Assembly (NCBI GenBank): GCA_966250385.1
Contig: CBINHC010000023.1
Span: 1-25,639, forward strand
DNA length: 25,639 bases
Direction: 5' to 3'
Source of the DNA: DASWTL01 sp966250385
Lineage (GTDB): Bacteria; Bacteroidota; Bacteroidia; Sphingobacteriales; Sphingobacteriaceae
A program made the position numbers and the translations under genes. Within the stretch, counting starts at the first letter, position 1. Every line of letters starts with the position of its first letter. Shown piece by piece: positions 14,741-23,777 of the stretch. A model generated the notes under the pieces. It was not told where the DNA came from. It was given only the letters and a program-made list of their open reading frames with translations, and ran no database searches.

Positions 14741-17182
14741 ATGAAAAAAAACCTATATCAGATAGCATTTTCAGCCGCCCTGATCCTGCTGGCCTTTGTG
14801 CAGGAGCTGCATGCGCAGAATCAACCGGCCGGTGGCAAATTAACCGGAACGGTAGTGGACGATAACCAGAAAGCGCTGGACTTCGTGACCATTCTGGTGA
14901 TGAAGTCTGCAGACTCCACTGTGATCAAAAGCGCCTTCTCAGATCCGGCAGGCAGGTTTGTCTTCGAGGGACTGCCCCAGGGCACGTACCTGGTGTCTGC
15001 AAGCATGGTAGGATATTCGAAAGCGGTCAGCAAACCGGTCAGCCTGACGGCCGCACCCGCGGATGCGGGCAGGCTCCGCCTAACCATGCAGAGCAAGACC
15101 CTTAAGGAAGTACGGATACTTTCCCAGAAACCATTTATCGAAAGGAAGATGGATAAGCTGGTCGTCAACGTGGAGAACAGCAGCGTCTCCGCCGGGTCGA
15201 CCGCTCTGGAAGTTCTCGAAAAGGCCCCCGGAGTTACCATCGACAAGGATGACAATATTTCCATGAAAGGCAAGCAAGGCGTCCTCATCATGCTGGACGG
15301 CAAACCCACCCACCTCAGCCAGGCCGACGTCGCAAACATGCTCCGGAACATGCAGAGCAACCAGATCGAGACGATCGAACTCATCACCAGCCCTTCTGCC
15401 AGGTATGATGCCTCCGGAACTTCCGGCATCATCAATATCCGCACCCGGAAAAGCAAGAGCATGGGGCTGAACGGGACGCTCACAGCCGGTGCAGGTTATG
15501 GCGAAACCTCGAAGTACAACGGCGGAACCACCCTGAACTACCGGAAGGGTAAAATAAACGCATTCGGAAACTACAATTACGGCAACAACGGCCGGATCAA
15601 CTCCCTGGACCTGAACCGGGAGGTGATTTATGAAGGAACGATCACGAACTTCAAGCAGCTCAACGGCTGGGATAACCGCCGGAACAGCAACTCGTACAAG
15701 GCCGGCGTCGACTACTTCATCAACCAGCATCACACGATCGGCGTAATGGTCAACGGGTATGCCAACTCCAATGAAGAGACCAGTCACAGCAGCACCTTGA
15801 GAAACAACAACCTGAATGAGAGTGAAAATATCCTGGTTCTCGGAAGAAATAATGAGTCTTATGACAACGTGGCCTATAACATGAACTATAAGGGGGTGTT
15901 CGATTCGACCGGAAAGGAACTTTCTGTAGACCTCGACTATTCGGATTACAGCGGAATCATGGACGAACTCCGGGATAACTTTTATACCGTTTCAGGCGGG
16001 GCCCCAAAAAATCCGCTGTTCGTCAAAAATTACGCGCCATCGGATATCAACGTCCGGTCACTGAAGATGGATTATACCAACCCGCTCGGAAAAACTGCGA
16101 AGTTTGAAGCCGGCTTGAAATTGAGCCGTGTGGAAACCGACAACAATCTCCTGCTGGCCAAACTCGAAGGAAGCAGCTGGATGCCGGATTCAGAATACAC
16201 CAACCACTTCCTGTATACCGAGAGCATCAATGCCGGTTACCTGAATTTCAGCAAGGAGTTTAAGAAATACGGAGTTCAGATCGGCCTGAGGGCCGAACAG
16301 ACCGTATCGGAAGGCAATTCCGTCACGAGGAACGAAGTGGTCAGAAGAGACTACCTGGAGTTCTTTCCCAGTGTTTCCATATCCCATACGATTGACAAGA
16401 ACAACGAACTGGGGCTGTCATACAGCAGACGGATCGACCGGCCGGGCTATGATGACCTGAACCCCTTCCTGAACTTTCTCGACGAATATACCTTCAAGAA
16501 AGGGAACCCGTACCTGAACCCGCAATTCACCAATTCTTTCGATCTGTCCCACACGTTCAGGGGCTCGTTCACCACATCCCTGAATTACAGCCACACAAAA
16601 GACGTGATGACCACCGTTACCGAGCAGGATGATGCGACCATGAAAACATATGCCATTGAGCGGAACCTGGATGAACAGGAGGTATTCGGAATCAATGTCT
16701 ATGCACCTGTTCCGGTCGCCAGATGGTGGAACATTAACAATAACGTCCAGGTATTTCACATGCGGTTTAAATCCCGGTCGACCGGCGAAGAGCTGAACAG
16801 CGGCGAGACCGCCGTAACCTATAATATGGATCACTCCTTTACACTGGGCAAGACCCTTACTGCAGAGTTTTCAACGCAGTACCGGTCCCCGCTTCAGTAC
16901 GGCATCTTCAGGATTCAGTCGCAGCTGGTGAACAATGTCGGCCTCAGGAAATCATTCATGAACAATAAGATGAACGTCAGGCTGGCCCTGAACGATATTT
17001 TCGATGCCCGGAGACAGCGCCTCTCCACCACATATCAGAACATGAACCTCAATTTTGAGGAAAAAGGCGAGAGCCGGGTCGGAAGGCTTACCCTTTCGTA
17101 CCGGTTCGGGAAAAATGAGGTCAAGCCGTCCCGCAGAAGAAACACCGGCCTCGAATCGGAAGCCAACCGGATGAAAAATTAG
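14741..17182 (+). CDS. TonB-dependent-receptor-like outer-membrane barrel protein (paralogue 1)
   Basis: An 813-residue protein of the outer membrane protein beta-barrel family (PF14905 type). I chose the ATG at 14741, not the one at 14708, because it gives a clean signal peptide (MKKNLYQIAFSAALILLAFV, cleavage near HAQ). Residues ~32-115 are a carboxypeptidase-regulatory-like domain (KLTGTVVDDNQKALDFVTIL, GTYLVSASMVGY). Residues ~120-240 are plug-like (EVLEKAPGVTIDKDD, VLIMLDGKPTHLS, IELITSPSARYDASGTSGI). The remainder is barrel, ending GRLTLSYRFGK, then a ~25-residue basic tail. No SusD partner is present, and no ligand is known for this family. A terminator follows, so this paralogue and the next may be separate units. 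It may be co-expressed with the PspC-type gene upstream (192-base gap). Confidence 0.9.
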   Translation: MKKNLYQIAFSAALILLAFVQELHAQNQPAGGKLTGTVVDDNQKALDFVTILVMKSADSTVIKSAFSDPAGRFVFEGLPQGTYLVSASMVGYSKAVSKPVSLTAAPADAGRLRLTMQSKTLKEVRILSQKPFIERKMDKLVVNVENSSVSAGSTALEVLEKAPGVTIDKDDNISMKGKQGVLIMLDGKPTHLSQADVANMLRNMQSNQIETIELITSPSARYDASGTSGIINIRTRKSKSMGLNGTLTAGAGYGETSKYNGGTTLNYRKGKINAFGNYNYGNNGRINSLDLNREVIYEGTITNFKQLNGWDNRRNSNSYKAGVDYFINQHHTIGVMVNGYANSNEETSHSSTLRNNNLNESENILVLGRNNESYDNVAYNMNYKGVFDSTGKELSVDLDYSDYSGIMDELRDNFYTVSGGAPKNPLFVKNYAPSDINVRSLKMDYTNPLGKTAKFEAGLKLSRVETDNNLLLAKLEGSSWMPDSEYTNHFLYTESINAGYLNFSKEFKKYGVQIGLRAEQTVSEGNSVTRNEVVRRDYLEFFPSVSISHTIDKNNELGLSYSRRIDRPGYDDLNPFLNFLDEYTFKKGNPYLNPQFTNSFDLSHTFRGSFTTSLNYSHTKDVMTTVTEQDDATMKTYAIERNLDEQEVFGINVYAPVPVARWWNINNNVQVFHMRFKSRSTGEELNSGETAVTYNMDHSFTLGKTLTAEFSTQYRSPLQYGIFRIQSQLVNNVGLRKSFMNNKMNVRLALNDIFDARRQRLSTTYQNMNLNFEEKGESRVGRLTLSYRFGKNEVKPSRRRNTGLESEANRMKN

Positions 17183-17244
17183 GAGCAGACTGATGAACAG
17201 AGAACAGAATCAAAGAAAATAGTTTAAGTTGAAGTTTTGAAACA

Positions 17245-17267
17245 GGTCGCGGCAACGCGGCCTTTTT
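17245..17267 (+). terminator. Rho-independent terminator with GCAA loop
   Basis: GGTCGCG (17245-17251), tetraloop GCAA, CGCGGCC (17256-17262; one G-T pair), then five T. This is a compact terminator 63 bases beyond the first barrel gene on the plus strand. A near match to the -7 box, TATATTAG at 17284-17291, sits between it and the next gene. Confidence 0.8.
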
Positions 17268-17312
17268 CATTTCAGAAAAACCCTATATTAGGAGCGCCCG
17301 AAATTTTACTGG

Positions 17313-19748
17313 ATGGTGTTCAAAATTCCGCTCTTTCAAATCATTCTGTTATTAGCATTTCTGTTACCGGCACAGGCCCGCTCACAGGAGTCAACGGTGC
17401 TGACGGGCAGGATTCTCACGGAGAACGGAACGCCCATGGAAGCGGTAACCGTTTTGATTTTCAGGCTTCCAGATTCGCTGCTCGTCAAAACCTCGGTCAC
17501 AGACCGAGCCGGCAGGTTCGATTTTGATATCCCGGCGCCCGGCACTTACCTGGTGGTTTCCAGCATCCTGGGCGAAAAAACATATTGCACGAAGGCCGTC
17601 ATTCAGCCCGGCGACCGGTCCGTCACCCTGAAAGACATCCTGCTTAAGACCAGGGTAAAAGACCTAAAGGAGGTCGTGATCGCGGAGAAAAACCCGTTCA
17701 TCGAGCGAAGACCGGGCCGGACGGTTCTGAACATCAGCTCCAGCAATATCGTCATCGGCAGCAATGCCCTTGAAATCCTTAACCGGGCGCCAGGAATCCA
17801 GATCGACAAGAATGAGAACCTGGTCATGAAAGGTAAGACCGGCGTCCTGATCCTCATCGACGGCAAGCCGCTACACCTGGCGGCAGCCGATGCAGCAGCG
17901 CTCCTTAGGAATACCCCCCACGACGCAATTGACCGGATCGACCTCGTCACCAATCCGGGAGCCCGCTACGAGGCGGGCGGAGCCGGCGGAATTATTGATA
18001 TCCGGATGAAGAAAGGAAAGAGCCTCGGTACCAACGGCAGCTTGAACGGCGGCGCAGGATACGGCGACTTCGGCAAGCTAACCTCCGGAATCAGCCTGAA
18101 TCACCGTACGCGTCAACTTAATCTTTTCGGAAACTACAACTATAACAATAACAAGCGACCGGAGAATCTGACCCTGAGCCGCCTGGTCAGCCATCCTGAG
18201 ACGACCACCTCATATGATGTATCCAACCGGGATGACAAGACCCGAACGGCGCAGAGTTACCTGATCGGGGCGGATCACTTTATTGATCCGCATCACACGA
18301 TCGGCTTGCTTTTCAGCGGTCAGCAGACCCACCTGCTGTCGGACGAAGAGAATTCCACCCGGATCAGCAACAACGCACTCCTGGACTCGAATATCCTGAT
18401 GTCCAGCGATGAAGAACGGACCGTTACCAGCGCTTCCTATAATCTGAACTATAAAGGAATCTTCGGCGGCCGGCATGAGCTGACCGTCGACCTTGACTAT
18501 TTCACCTATGACCGCGCGTCGATGGAACACCTCCAGAATCAGTTTCTGAAGGCAAATATGGATCCTTACCGGGCCCCGCTCCGCTATCAGAACAGCTCCC
18601 CGTCCGATATCGGCATAACCTCGGCAAGGGCCGGCTATGTCATTAACCTGACCGGGAACTCAACCCTGGATGCAGGGTTCAAGACGGCCCTGGTGAATAG
18701 CCGGAACAACCGGATTTTCAACAACTACAACGGTACCGGCTGGATGAAGGATGTGGCAAAAAGCGACGAGTTCAATTTTTCGGAACGGATCACGGCCGCA
18801 TATCTGACTTACAAGAACAACCTTTCGGAACGGACCGAGCTCGAGGCAGGCCTGAGGGCGGAGGACACCCGTACCCGTTCGAATTCGCTGACGACGCCGC
18901 ATAATGTGAACCGGCGCTACCTTGATTTTTTCCCGGCCTTTAGCCTGGGACACGAACTGAACGGACACCACAAGCTGAACCTGTCGTTCAGCAGACGGAT
19001 AAACCGGCCGCTGTATGAAGACCTGAATCCGTTCCTTTACTTCCTGGACCAGTACAATTTCAGGGAAGGAAATCCGTACCTGAGACCGGAATACACCAGC
19101 ACAGCTGAAATAGGCCATGTCTACAGGGAAAAGTTCAGCACGACTGCATCGTATACGCATGTGAAGGATATTTTCCTGGCTTTCCAGAAGCAGGATGACC
19201 TCACCGGGGTCACGGTGCAAAGCAAGAAGAATCTGAACTCCCAGGAAACCGTGGCGCTTGAGTTCGCGGCGGACCTGTCCCCGCGGAAATGGTGGAACAC
19301 AAGCTTTACGGTTCAGGGAAGTTATATGCACTTCACCTATTTCTCCGACGGTAACACGCTGGATAAGCACAGTCCTTTCTATACCGCCGATCTCATTAAC
19401 AGCTTCAGCTTCAAAAAGGAACTGAACGCTGAGCTGATCTTCAAGTACGAATCAGCGACCAATTACGGGCTTTTTGACTTTGAGCCGTACTACGGACTGG
19501 ACCTCAGCCTCAGCCGCACGCTCCTGAAAAAACGGGCGAGCATCCGGTTCAGCGTTACCGACATCCTGAACACACGGTGCAACCGGTATTCCACGCTGTA
19601 CCAGAACCTGAATGTTCAGGGAGAAGAGAAGGCAGAATCACGGGTCGCAAGGATCACGTTTAACTACCGGTTCGGCAAGGCCAGCGTCAAAGGCGCCCGG
19701 AAACGGAGTACCGCGGCGGAAGAGGAAAGCCGGAGAATAAAAGGGTAA
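17313..19748 (+). CDS. TonB-dependent-receptor-like outer-membrane barrel protein (paralogue 2)
   Basis: An 811-residue paralogue of the protein encoded immediately upstream. Signal peptide: MVFKIPLFQIILLLAFLLPA with cleavage near ARS. Residues ~28-112 are the carboxypeptidase-regulatory-like domain, residues ~118-235 the plug-like region (NALEILNRAPGIQIDKNENL, VLILIDGKPLHLA, IDLVTNPGARYEAGGAGGI), and the rest is barrel with SRRINRPLYEDLNPFLYFLD closely matching paralogue 1. It ends ARITFNYRFGK, followed by a basic tail (ARKRST...ESRRIKG). The tandem arrangement suggests duplication, but sequence divergence is substantial, so it is not recent. No SusD partner exists. The terminator at 17245-17267 separates it from paralogue 1. 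The ligand is unknown. Confidence 0.9.
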   Translation: MVFKIPLFQIILLLAFLLPAQARSQESTVLTGRILTENGTPMEAVTVLIFRLPDSLLVKTSVTDRAGRFDFDIPAPGTYLVVSSILGEKTYCTKAVIQPGDRSVTLKDILLKTRVKDLKEVVIAEKNPFIERRPGRTVLNISSSNIVIGSNALEILNRAPGIQIDKNENLVMKGKTGVLILIDGKPLHLAAADAAALLRNTPHDAIDRIDLVTNPGARYEAGGAGGIIDIRMKKGKSLGTNGSLNGGAGYGDFGKLTSGISLNHRTRQLNLFGNYNYNNNKRPENLTLSRLVSHPETTTSYDVSNRDDKTRTAQSYLIGADHFIDPHHTIGLLFSGQQTHLLSDEENSTRISNNALLDSNILMSSDEERTVTSASYNLNYKGIFGGRHELTVDLDYFTYDRASMEHLQNQFLKANMDPYRAPLRYQNSSPSDIGITSARAGYVINLTGNSTLDAGFKTALVNSRNNRIFNNYNGTGWMKDVAKSDEFNFSERITAAYLTYKNNLSERTELEAGLRAEDTRTRSNSLTTPHNVNRRYLDFFPAFSLGHELNGHHKLNLSFSRRINRPLYEDLNPFLYFLDQYNFREGNPYLRPEYTSTAEIGHVYREKFSTTASYTHVKDIFLAFQKQDDLTGVTVQSKKNLNSQETVALEFAADLSPRKWWNTSFTVQGSYMHFTYFSDGNTLDKHSPFYTADLINSFSFKKELNAELIFKYESATNYGLFDFEPYYGLDLSLSRTLLKKRASIRFSVTDILNTRCNRYSTLYQNLNVQGEEKAESRVARITFNYRFGKASVKGARKRSTAAEEESRRIKG

Positions 19749-19764
19749 GCCCGGAACCGCCGGA

Positions 19765-19802
19765 AGCAAGACGGCCGGGGTATGAACCTTCGCCATCTTG
19801 CT
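19765..19802. terminator. Possible hairpin between convergent genes
   Basis: AGCAAGA (19765-19771) pairs with TCTTGCT (19796-19802), plus three further pairs after one mismatch, around a 16-base loop. It lies in the 75-base gap between the second barrel gene and the convergent peptidase gene. The T content after it is weak, so the call is tentative. Confidence 0.4.
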
Positions 19803-19823
19803 ATCTGATTGTTTTAGTGGCCA

Positions 19824-22331
19824 TTATTGTCCGACCATAAAAACGGCATTGCTGAAAAGCAGCTTCCCGTTTTCCCAGAAGCTTCTGAACAGCGGATCAT
19901 CCGCCAGGTAAACGACCGTGCCGTTGCCCAGGTCCTGAACACCGAACACCAGACCGTCGACCAGTTTCTTTTTGATTTCCTGACCGACGAATCCTGCAAC
20001 ATAATTATCCTTCCGGATCGTTCCCACGTTCCAGCCGTTCTCCATAAAATCATAGATCCGGTCATCCAGCTTCAGGGTATAGTAGGTCCCGGACAGTCCG
20101 AAGCCGAGCGGATGCGTATCATCGACATTGACCTTGTAGATCGCCCCCGGAATGCTTGACCGCAATTCGTCGCGGGTACGGCTCCCATAGGCGCGCAGAT
20201 CCGCATAGGTATCTTCTTTCTTTTTACCGTCCGCTTTTTCCTCCTCCTTGGCTTTGATGCTGTAGCCCTTCTTTCCGGCGACCTGCGCTACGGCATATTC
20301 CATCGCTATAAGTTTTCCGCCGTTGCGAACCCAGTCCAGTACCTTATCGCCGACAATCTCATCATAGCTTCCGTCAGGAAAGATCATGACGCTGAAGTCG
20401 CTCAGGCGGATCCGGGAAATATCGCCGGCACGGATGGTCGATACCGGGTAGCCGATCTGCTGTTCAAAGAAATGCCAGATCTGGCCGTAGCTTCCCGAGG
20501 ATGTCCTTTCGCCCAGGACCACGGCAACTTTGGGACGGCTGATGAACCGAACCCGGCTGGAACCGAGGTCTGAGCCTTTCTCTACCATTCCGGAGGTGAT
20601 GGGCTGAACCCGGACCCCGGCCCGGCTTGCATGGCCGGCGATCACCTCACCGAATTTATCGCCAAGCTTTTCGTTCGACGTGCGGGCGATGATAAGGGAA
20701 CCGGCGTTGAATTTCTTGCCGCCGCTCTCAAAGGGCACTTCCGAATACCGGACGCGGATATCGTCTTTCAGAAGGGCCCCCAGGAAACGGACATCAGAAA
20801 CGGAGTTCCAGTCGGCAATATAGGCAACTGCGTTCGGGACCGCCGCACCGGCCGGTTCAGCGGCAGGTGACTTGCCGGATCCTGGTCTGATATCCTGGCT
20901 GGTGGCATAAGCCTGCAGGCCAAATGCGTAGGGCAGTGCCCATGCGGTAATGTCATAGGTATTGGAATCGGTAACGAGTGTCCGAGGCTCGAAAAGCACC
21001 TGCGCCAGAACCGACTTGGGCTGGTAGGCGCTGACGATCAGATCCTCCCCGGAGATTTCGAAACGCTCGGTCCTTCCGGTAAAGTAGTTGAATCCACGGG
21101 CGCTGCCGGATTTCCCGTATCCGTATTCGATCCGGTTCCGGTCAAGGAGCAGCTCCAGGCTTTTCAGTTTTTCACGGTTCGTCCCTTTGATCACATAAGT
21201 CTTATATTCGCCGGCCGGCCTGTCGCGGCTGTTTTTGAAATAGCCGGCGAACTCCCGGATCACCTGACCGGCATGCTGAGAAGTGGCCTCCACGGTCGAT
21301 AACCCGGTAGTGTGGTGATGGGCGATACGGTCCTTCAGGGTCAGGGTATCCCCGGAAGCCGTGATCACGGCCAGTCCGGCACGCCCGGAACCGCCCTGCT
21401 CATAGGTCATACCAATGGATCCGTTATAGATCGGATACGTGTCGCCATAGGACGGATACAACAGGTCAAAACGCTCTTTGGTGAAATACATCCAGCCCTT
21501 TTCATCGAAATACCGGGCATGATTCTTCCCGATGGTCGTCTGGAACTCCCGCTGCCACGGAGTGATCAGCGCATGGAAGGGTTCCGCTGCAGGCGCAAAA
21601 TAATATGGATCGTTGATGCCCTGCTCGTGGAAGTCGACGTGCACCTGCGGCATCCACTGGTTATACAGGGCGAGCCGCGCCTGGCTCTCTTTCTGGCTTT
21701 GCCATGCCCAGTCCCGGTTCAGGTCGAAATAGTAATGGTTGCTCCGTCCGCCCGGCCATGGCTCCATGTGTTCGCGGGTTGATGCCAGGGGATCCGGCAC
21801 GGCATTCCTGGTCTGGTTATAAAAGTTCACATACCGTTCGCGGCCGTCAGGATTCAGACACGGATCGATGATAACGACGGTGTTCTGCAGCCATGCCTGC
21901 GTCCGGGCATTCGCCGGATCGAGCAGCTCGTATGCGGTCTGCATGGAAGCCTCGGTGGATACGGCCTCGTTTCCGTGCACGTTGTAGCTCAGCCAGACGA
22001 TCACAGGCATATCCTGCCTGGCAGTTCCCTGCTCCAGTCCGGAAAGCCGCAGGTTGTTCATGCGGATCTCCTCCAGCCGGCCGATATTCTCCGCAGTCCC
22101 GATAAATGCGGTCAGCAGGGGCCGGCCTTCATTGGTTCGGCCGTAATCCTGCACCCTGATGTTCCGGGAGGCGCCGGCGAGATACCGGTAATATTCGACT
22201 ACCCGGTGATGCGGCGTAAACTGCTCACCAAGCCGGTACCCCAGGAACTCTGAAGGGTCCTGGATCTTCTGGGCAAAGGCCCCGGTGATCAGTCCGATCG
22301 TTAAAAAAACAACAATTGTAAATCTTTTCAT
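19824..22331 (-). CDS. Secreted M14 zinc carboxypeptidase with GATase-like C-terminal domain
   Basis: An 835-residue exported metallopeptidase. The signal peptide spans residues 1-20 (MKRFTIVVFLTIGLITGAFA). The M14 zinc ligands are visible as HxxE in YNVHGNEAVS (His119, Glu122) and His235 in VHVDFHEQG. FDLNRDW (Asn205, Arg206) matches the carboxylate-binding residues, and Glu311 in GMTYEQGG is the likely catalytic base. Residues ~599-687 resemble a class I glutamine-amidotransferase/DJ-1-like fold (PKVAVVLGE, VMIFPDGSYDE, VRNGGKLIAMEY) without an evident nucleophile Cys, so it is probably not an amidotransferase. A charged linker (KEEEKADGKKKED) follows at ~695-707. It should trim peptides in the periplasm or outside the cell. 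It is a single gene, convergent with the barrel pair and divergent from murF. Confidence 0.92.
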   Translation of the reverse strand: MKRFTIVVFLTIGLITGAFAQKIQDPSEFLGYRLGEQFTPHHRVVEYYRYLAGASRNIRVQDYGRTNEGRPLLTAFIGTAENIGRLEEIRMNNLRLSGLEQGTARQDMPVIVWLSYNVHGNEAVSTEASMQTAYELLDPANARTQAWLQNTVVIIDPCLNPDGRERYVNFYNQTRNAVPDPLASTREHMEPWPGGRSNHYYFDLNRDWAWQSQKESQARLALYNQWMPQVHVDFHEQGINDPYYFAPAAEPFHALITPWQREFQTTIGKNHARYFDEKGWMYFTKERFDLLYPSYGDTYPIYNGSIGMTYEQGGSGRAGLAVITASGDTLTLKDRIAHHHTTGLSTVEATSQHAGQVIREFAGYFKNSRDRPAGEYKTYVIKGTNREKLKSLELLLDRNRIEYGYGKSGSARGFNYFTGRTERFEISGEDLIVSAYQPKSVLAQVLFEPRTLVTDSNTYDITAWALPYAFGLQAYATSQDIRPGSGKSPAAEPAGAAVPNAVAYIADWNSVSDVRFLGALLKDDIRVRYSEVPFESGGKKFNAGSLIIARTSNEKLGDKFGEVIAGHASRAGVRVQPITSGMVEKGSDLGSSRVRFISRPKVAVVLGERTSSGSYGQIWHFFEQQIGYPVSTIRAGDISRIRLSDFSVMIFPDGSYDEIVGDKVLDWVRNGGKLIAMEYAVAQVAGKKGYSIKAKEEEKADGKKKEDTYADLRAYGSRTRDELRSSIPGAIYKVNVDDTHPLGFGLSGTYYTLKLDDRIYDFMENGWNVGTIRKDNYVAGFVGQEIKKKLVDGLVFGVQDLGNGTVVYLADDPLFRSFWENGKLLFSNAVFMVGQ

Positions 22332-22353
22332 TTGCCTATCGTATTACTAACAG

Positions 22354-22371
22354 GGCCGGACGCCGCCGGCC
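22354..22371. other. GC-rich hairpin upstream of the M14 peptidase gene
   Basis: GGCCGG (22354-22359) and CCGGCC (22366-22371) form a 6-bp perfect stem with a 6-base loop, 22 bases upstream of the peptidase start on the minus strand. It stands out against AT-rich flanks in the divergent gap shared with murF. It may be a leader hairpin; no function is claimed. Confidence 0.3.
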
Positions 22372-22469
22372 GCTAACAAAGAACTAATGTAGAAAAATGA
22401 ACATCGGTTTTCCACATATCAGCATCTTTTTACATGAAGGATTTGAGACGAAACCTTAATATTGCACCT

Positions 22470-23768
22470 ATGGTAACCATTGAAGAACTTTACGCTGTAT
22501 ACAGGAAACATCCGGTTATTTCGACCGACACCCGGCAGATCACACCCGGCTGTATGTTTTTCGCACTGAAGGGCGGGAACTTCAATGGGAATGCCTTCGC
22601 AGATCCGGCACTGGAATCCGGTGCTGCCTATGCGGTCGTGGATGACCCGAACCTGAAGATGACCGAAAGACACCTGCTGGTACCGGACGTTCTGAAGGCA
22701 CTCCAGGACCTGGCCCGGTATCACCGCGATACGCTCACAATCCCCTTTATCGGCATAACCGGCACCAACGGAAAGACCACGACCAAGGAACTGATTTTTT
22801 CCGTACTGTCGCAGCACTTTAACGCCTTTGCAACCAGGGGCAACCTGAACAACCATATCGGGGTTCCGCTCACGGTGCTGTCCATAACTCCCGAAACCGA
22901 AATAGCCATCATCGAGATGGGGGCAAACCACCAGAAAGAGATCGGATTCCTTTGCAGCATCGCCAGGCCCGATCACGGCCTGATCACCAATGTAGGCAAG
23001 GCGCACCTGGAGGGTTTCGGAGGATTCGAAGGCGTAAAGATCGCTAAAGGAGAGCTGTATCAGTACCTGGCGCAGCACGGCGGGACCGTTTTTGCGAACC
23101 GCGACAACAGCCATCTGACCGGAATGCTGGAGCAGCACCAGGTAAAGGACCCCGTTTTTTACGGAAACGGACCGGGCAACTACGTCTCCGGTCGGTTGAT
23201 CAGCCAGGCGCCGCTGCGTGTTGAATGGCAAAAGGAATCGGAAGTTCCCGGAGAATCCGAATCGCAGCTGACTGGCTCCTACAACTTTGAGAATATACTC
23301 GCAGCGATCACCATCGGGTGCTACTTCGGCCTGAGCCGCCAGGAGATCGACCGGGGGATCACGGGTTACATCCCGACGAATAACCGTTCGCAGATCCGGG
23401 ACACGGGCCGCAATACGGTCATCTGTGATTACTACAATGCGAATCCAAGCAGCATGTCGCTGGCTTTGGATAACCTGATCAGTACCCCTGCGGAAAATAA
23501 GAGCTTCATTCTCGGGGATATGTTCGAACTGGGGACTGAGTCGGAATCGGAGCACCGCCAGATCGTCGAAAAGGCAGCCGCCATCGCGGCAAGCCGGAAG
23601 ATCTTCATCGGCAGGGAATTCTTTGCCGTGAGAAACAGTGAAGCGGAATTCTACGGCACCGTGGAGGAGGCCATGCAGGCCCTGAAGAATCAACCTGTCC
23701 TGAACAGTACCGTTCTGGTCAAAGGGTCGCGCGGAATGAAGCTGGAGACCGTGACGAACCTGCTGTAG
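22470..23768 (+). CDS. murF: UDP-N-acetylmuramoyl-tripeptide--D-alanyl-D-alanine ligase
   Basis: A 432-residue cytoplasmic ligase that adds D-Ala-D-Ala to UDP-MurNAc-tripeptide, completing the peptidoglycan precursor. Domains: N-terminal substrate domain (ISTDTRQITPGCMFFALKGG, ~17-36), central ATPase with P-loop GTNGKTTT (98-105), IEMGANHQKEIGF and ITNVGKAHLEGFGG, and C-terminal domain with YNANPSSM and ILGDMFELG. An in-frame ATG at 22434 would add 12 residues (MKDLRRNLNIAP) not expected in the family, so I prefer the ATG at 22470 (MVTIEELYAVYRKHP). It stands alone, divergent from the M14 peptidase and only 9 bases from the convergent gldH, rather than in a mur/fts cluster. The function call is secure. 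Confidence 0.96.
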   Translation: MVTIEELYAVYRKHPVISTDTRQITPGCMFFALKGGNFNGNAFADPALESGAAYAVVDDPNLKMTERHLLVPDVLKALQDLARYHRDTLTIPFIGITGTNGKTTTKELIFSVLSQHFNAFATRGNLNNHIGVPLTVLSITPETEIAIIEMGANHQKEIGFLCSIARPDHGLITNVGKAHLEGFGGFEGVKIAKGELYQYLAQHGGTVFANRDNSHLTGMLEQHQVKDPVFYGNGPGNYVSGRLISQAPLRVEWQKESEVPGESESQLTGSYNFENILAAITIGCYFGLSRQEIDRGITGYIPTNNRSQIRDTGRNTVICDYYNANPSSMSLALDNLISTPAENKSFILGDMFELGTESESEHRQIVEKAAAIAASRKIFIGREFFAVRNSEAEFYGTVEEAMQALKNQPVLNSTVLVKGSRGMKLETVTNLL

Positions 23769-23777
23769 ATCTTTCGT

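Noticed and set aside
15080..15787. Open frames of 220-236 residues antisense to the barrel genes (also near 14821-15483 and 18660-19370)
   Set aside because: All are fully inside confident barrel genes and show no conserved features.
22419..23693. 424-residue open frame antisense to murF
   Set aside because: murF is unmistakable on the plus strand. The antisense translation shows no domain, signal peptide or neighbour logic, and long antisense frames are common in GC-rich codon-biased genes.
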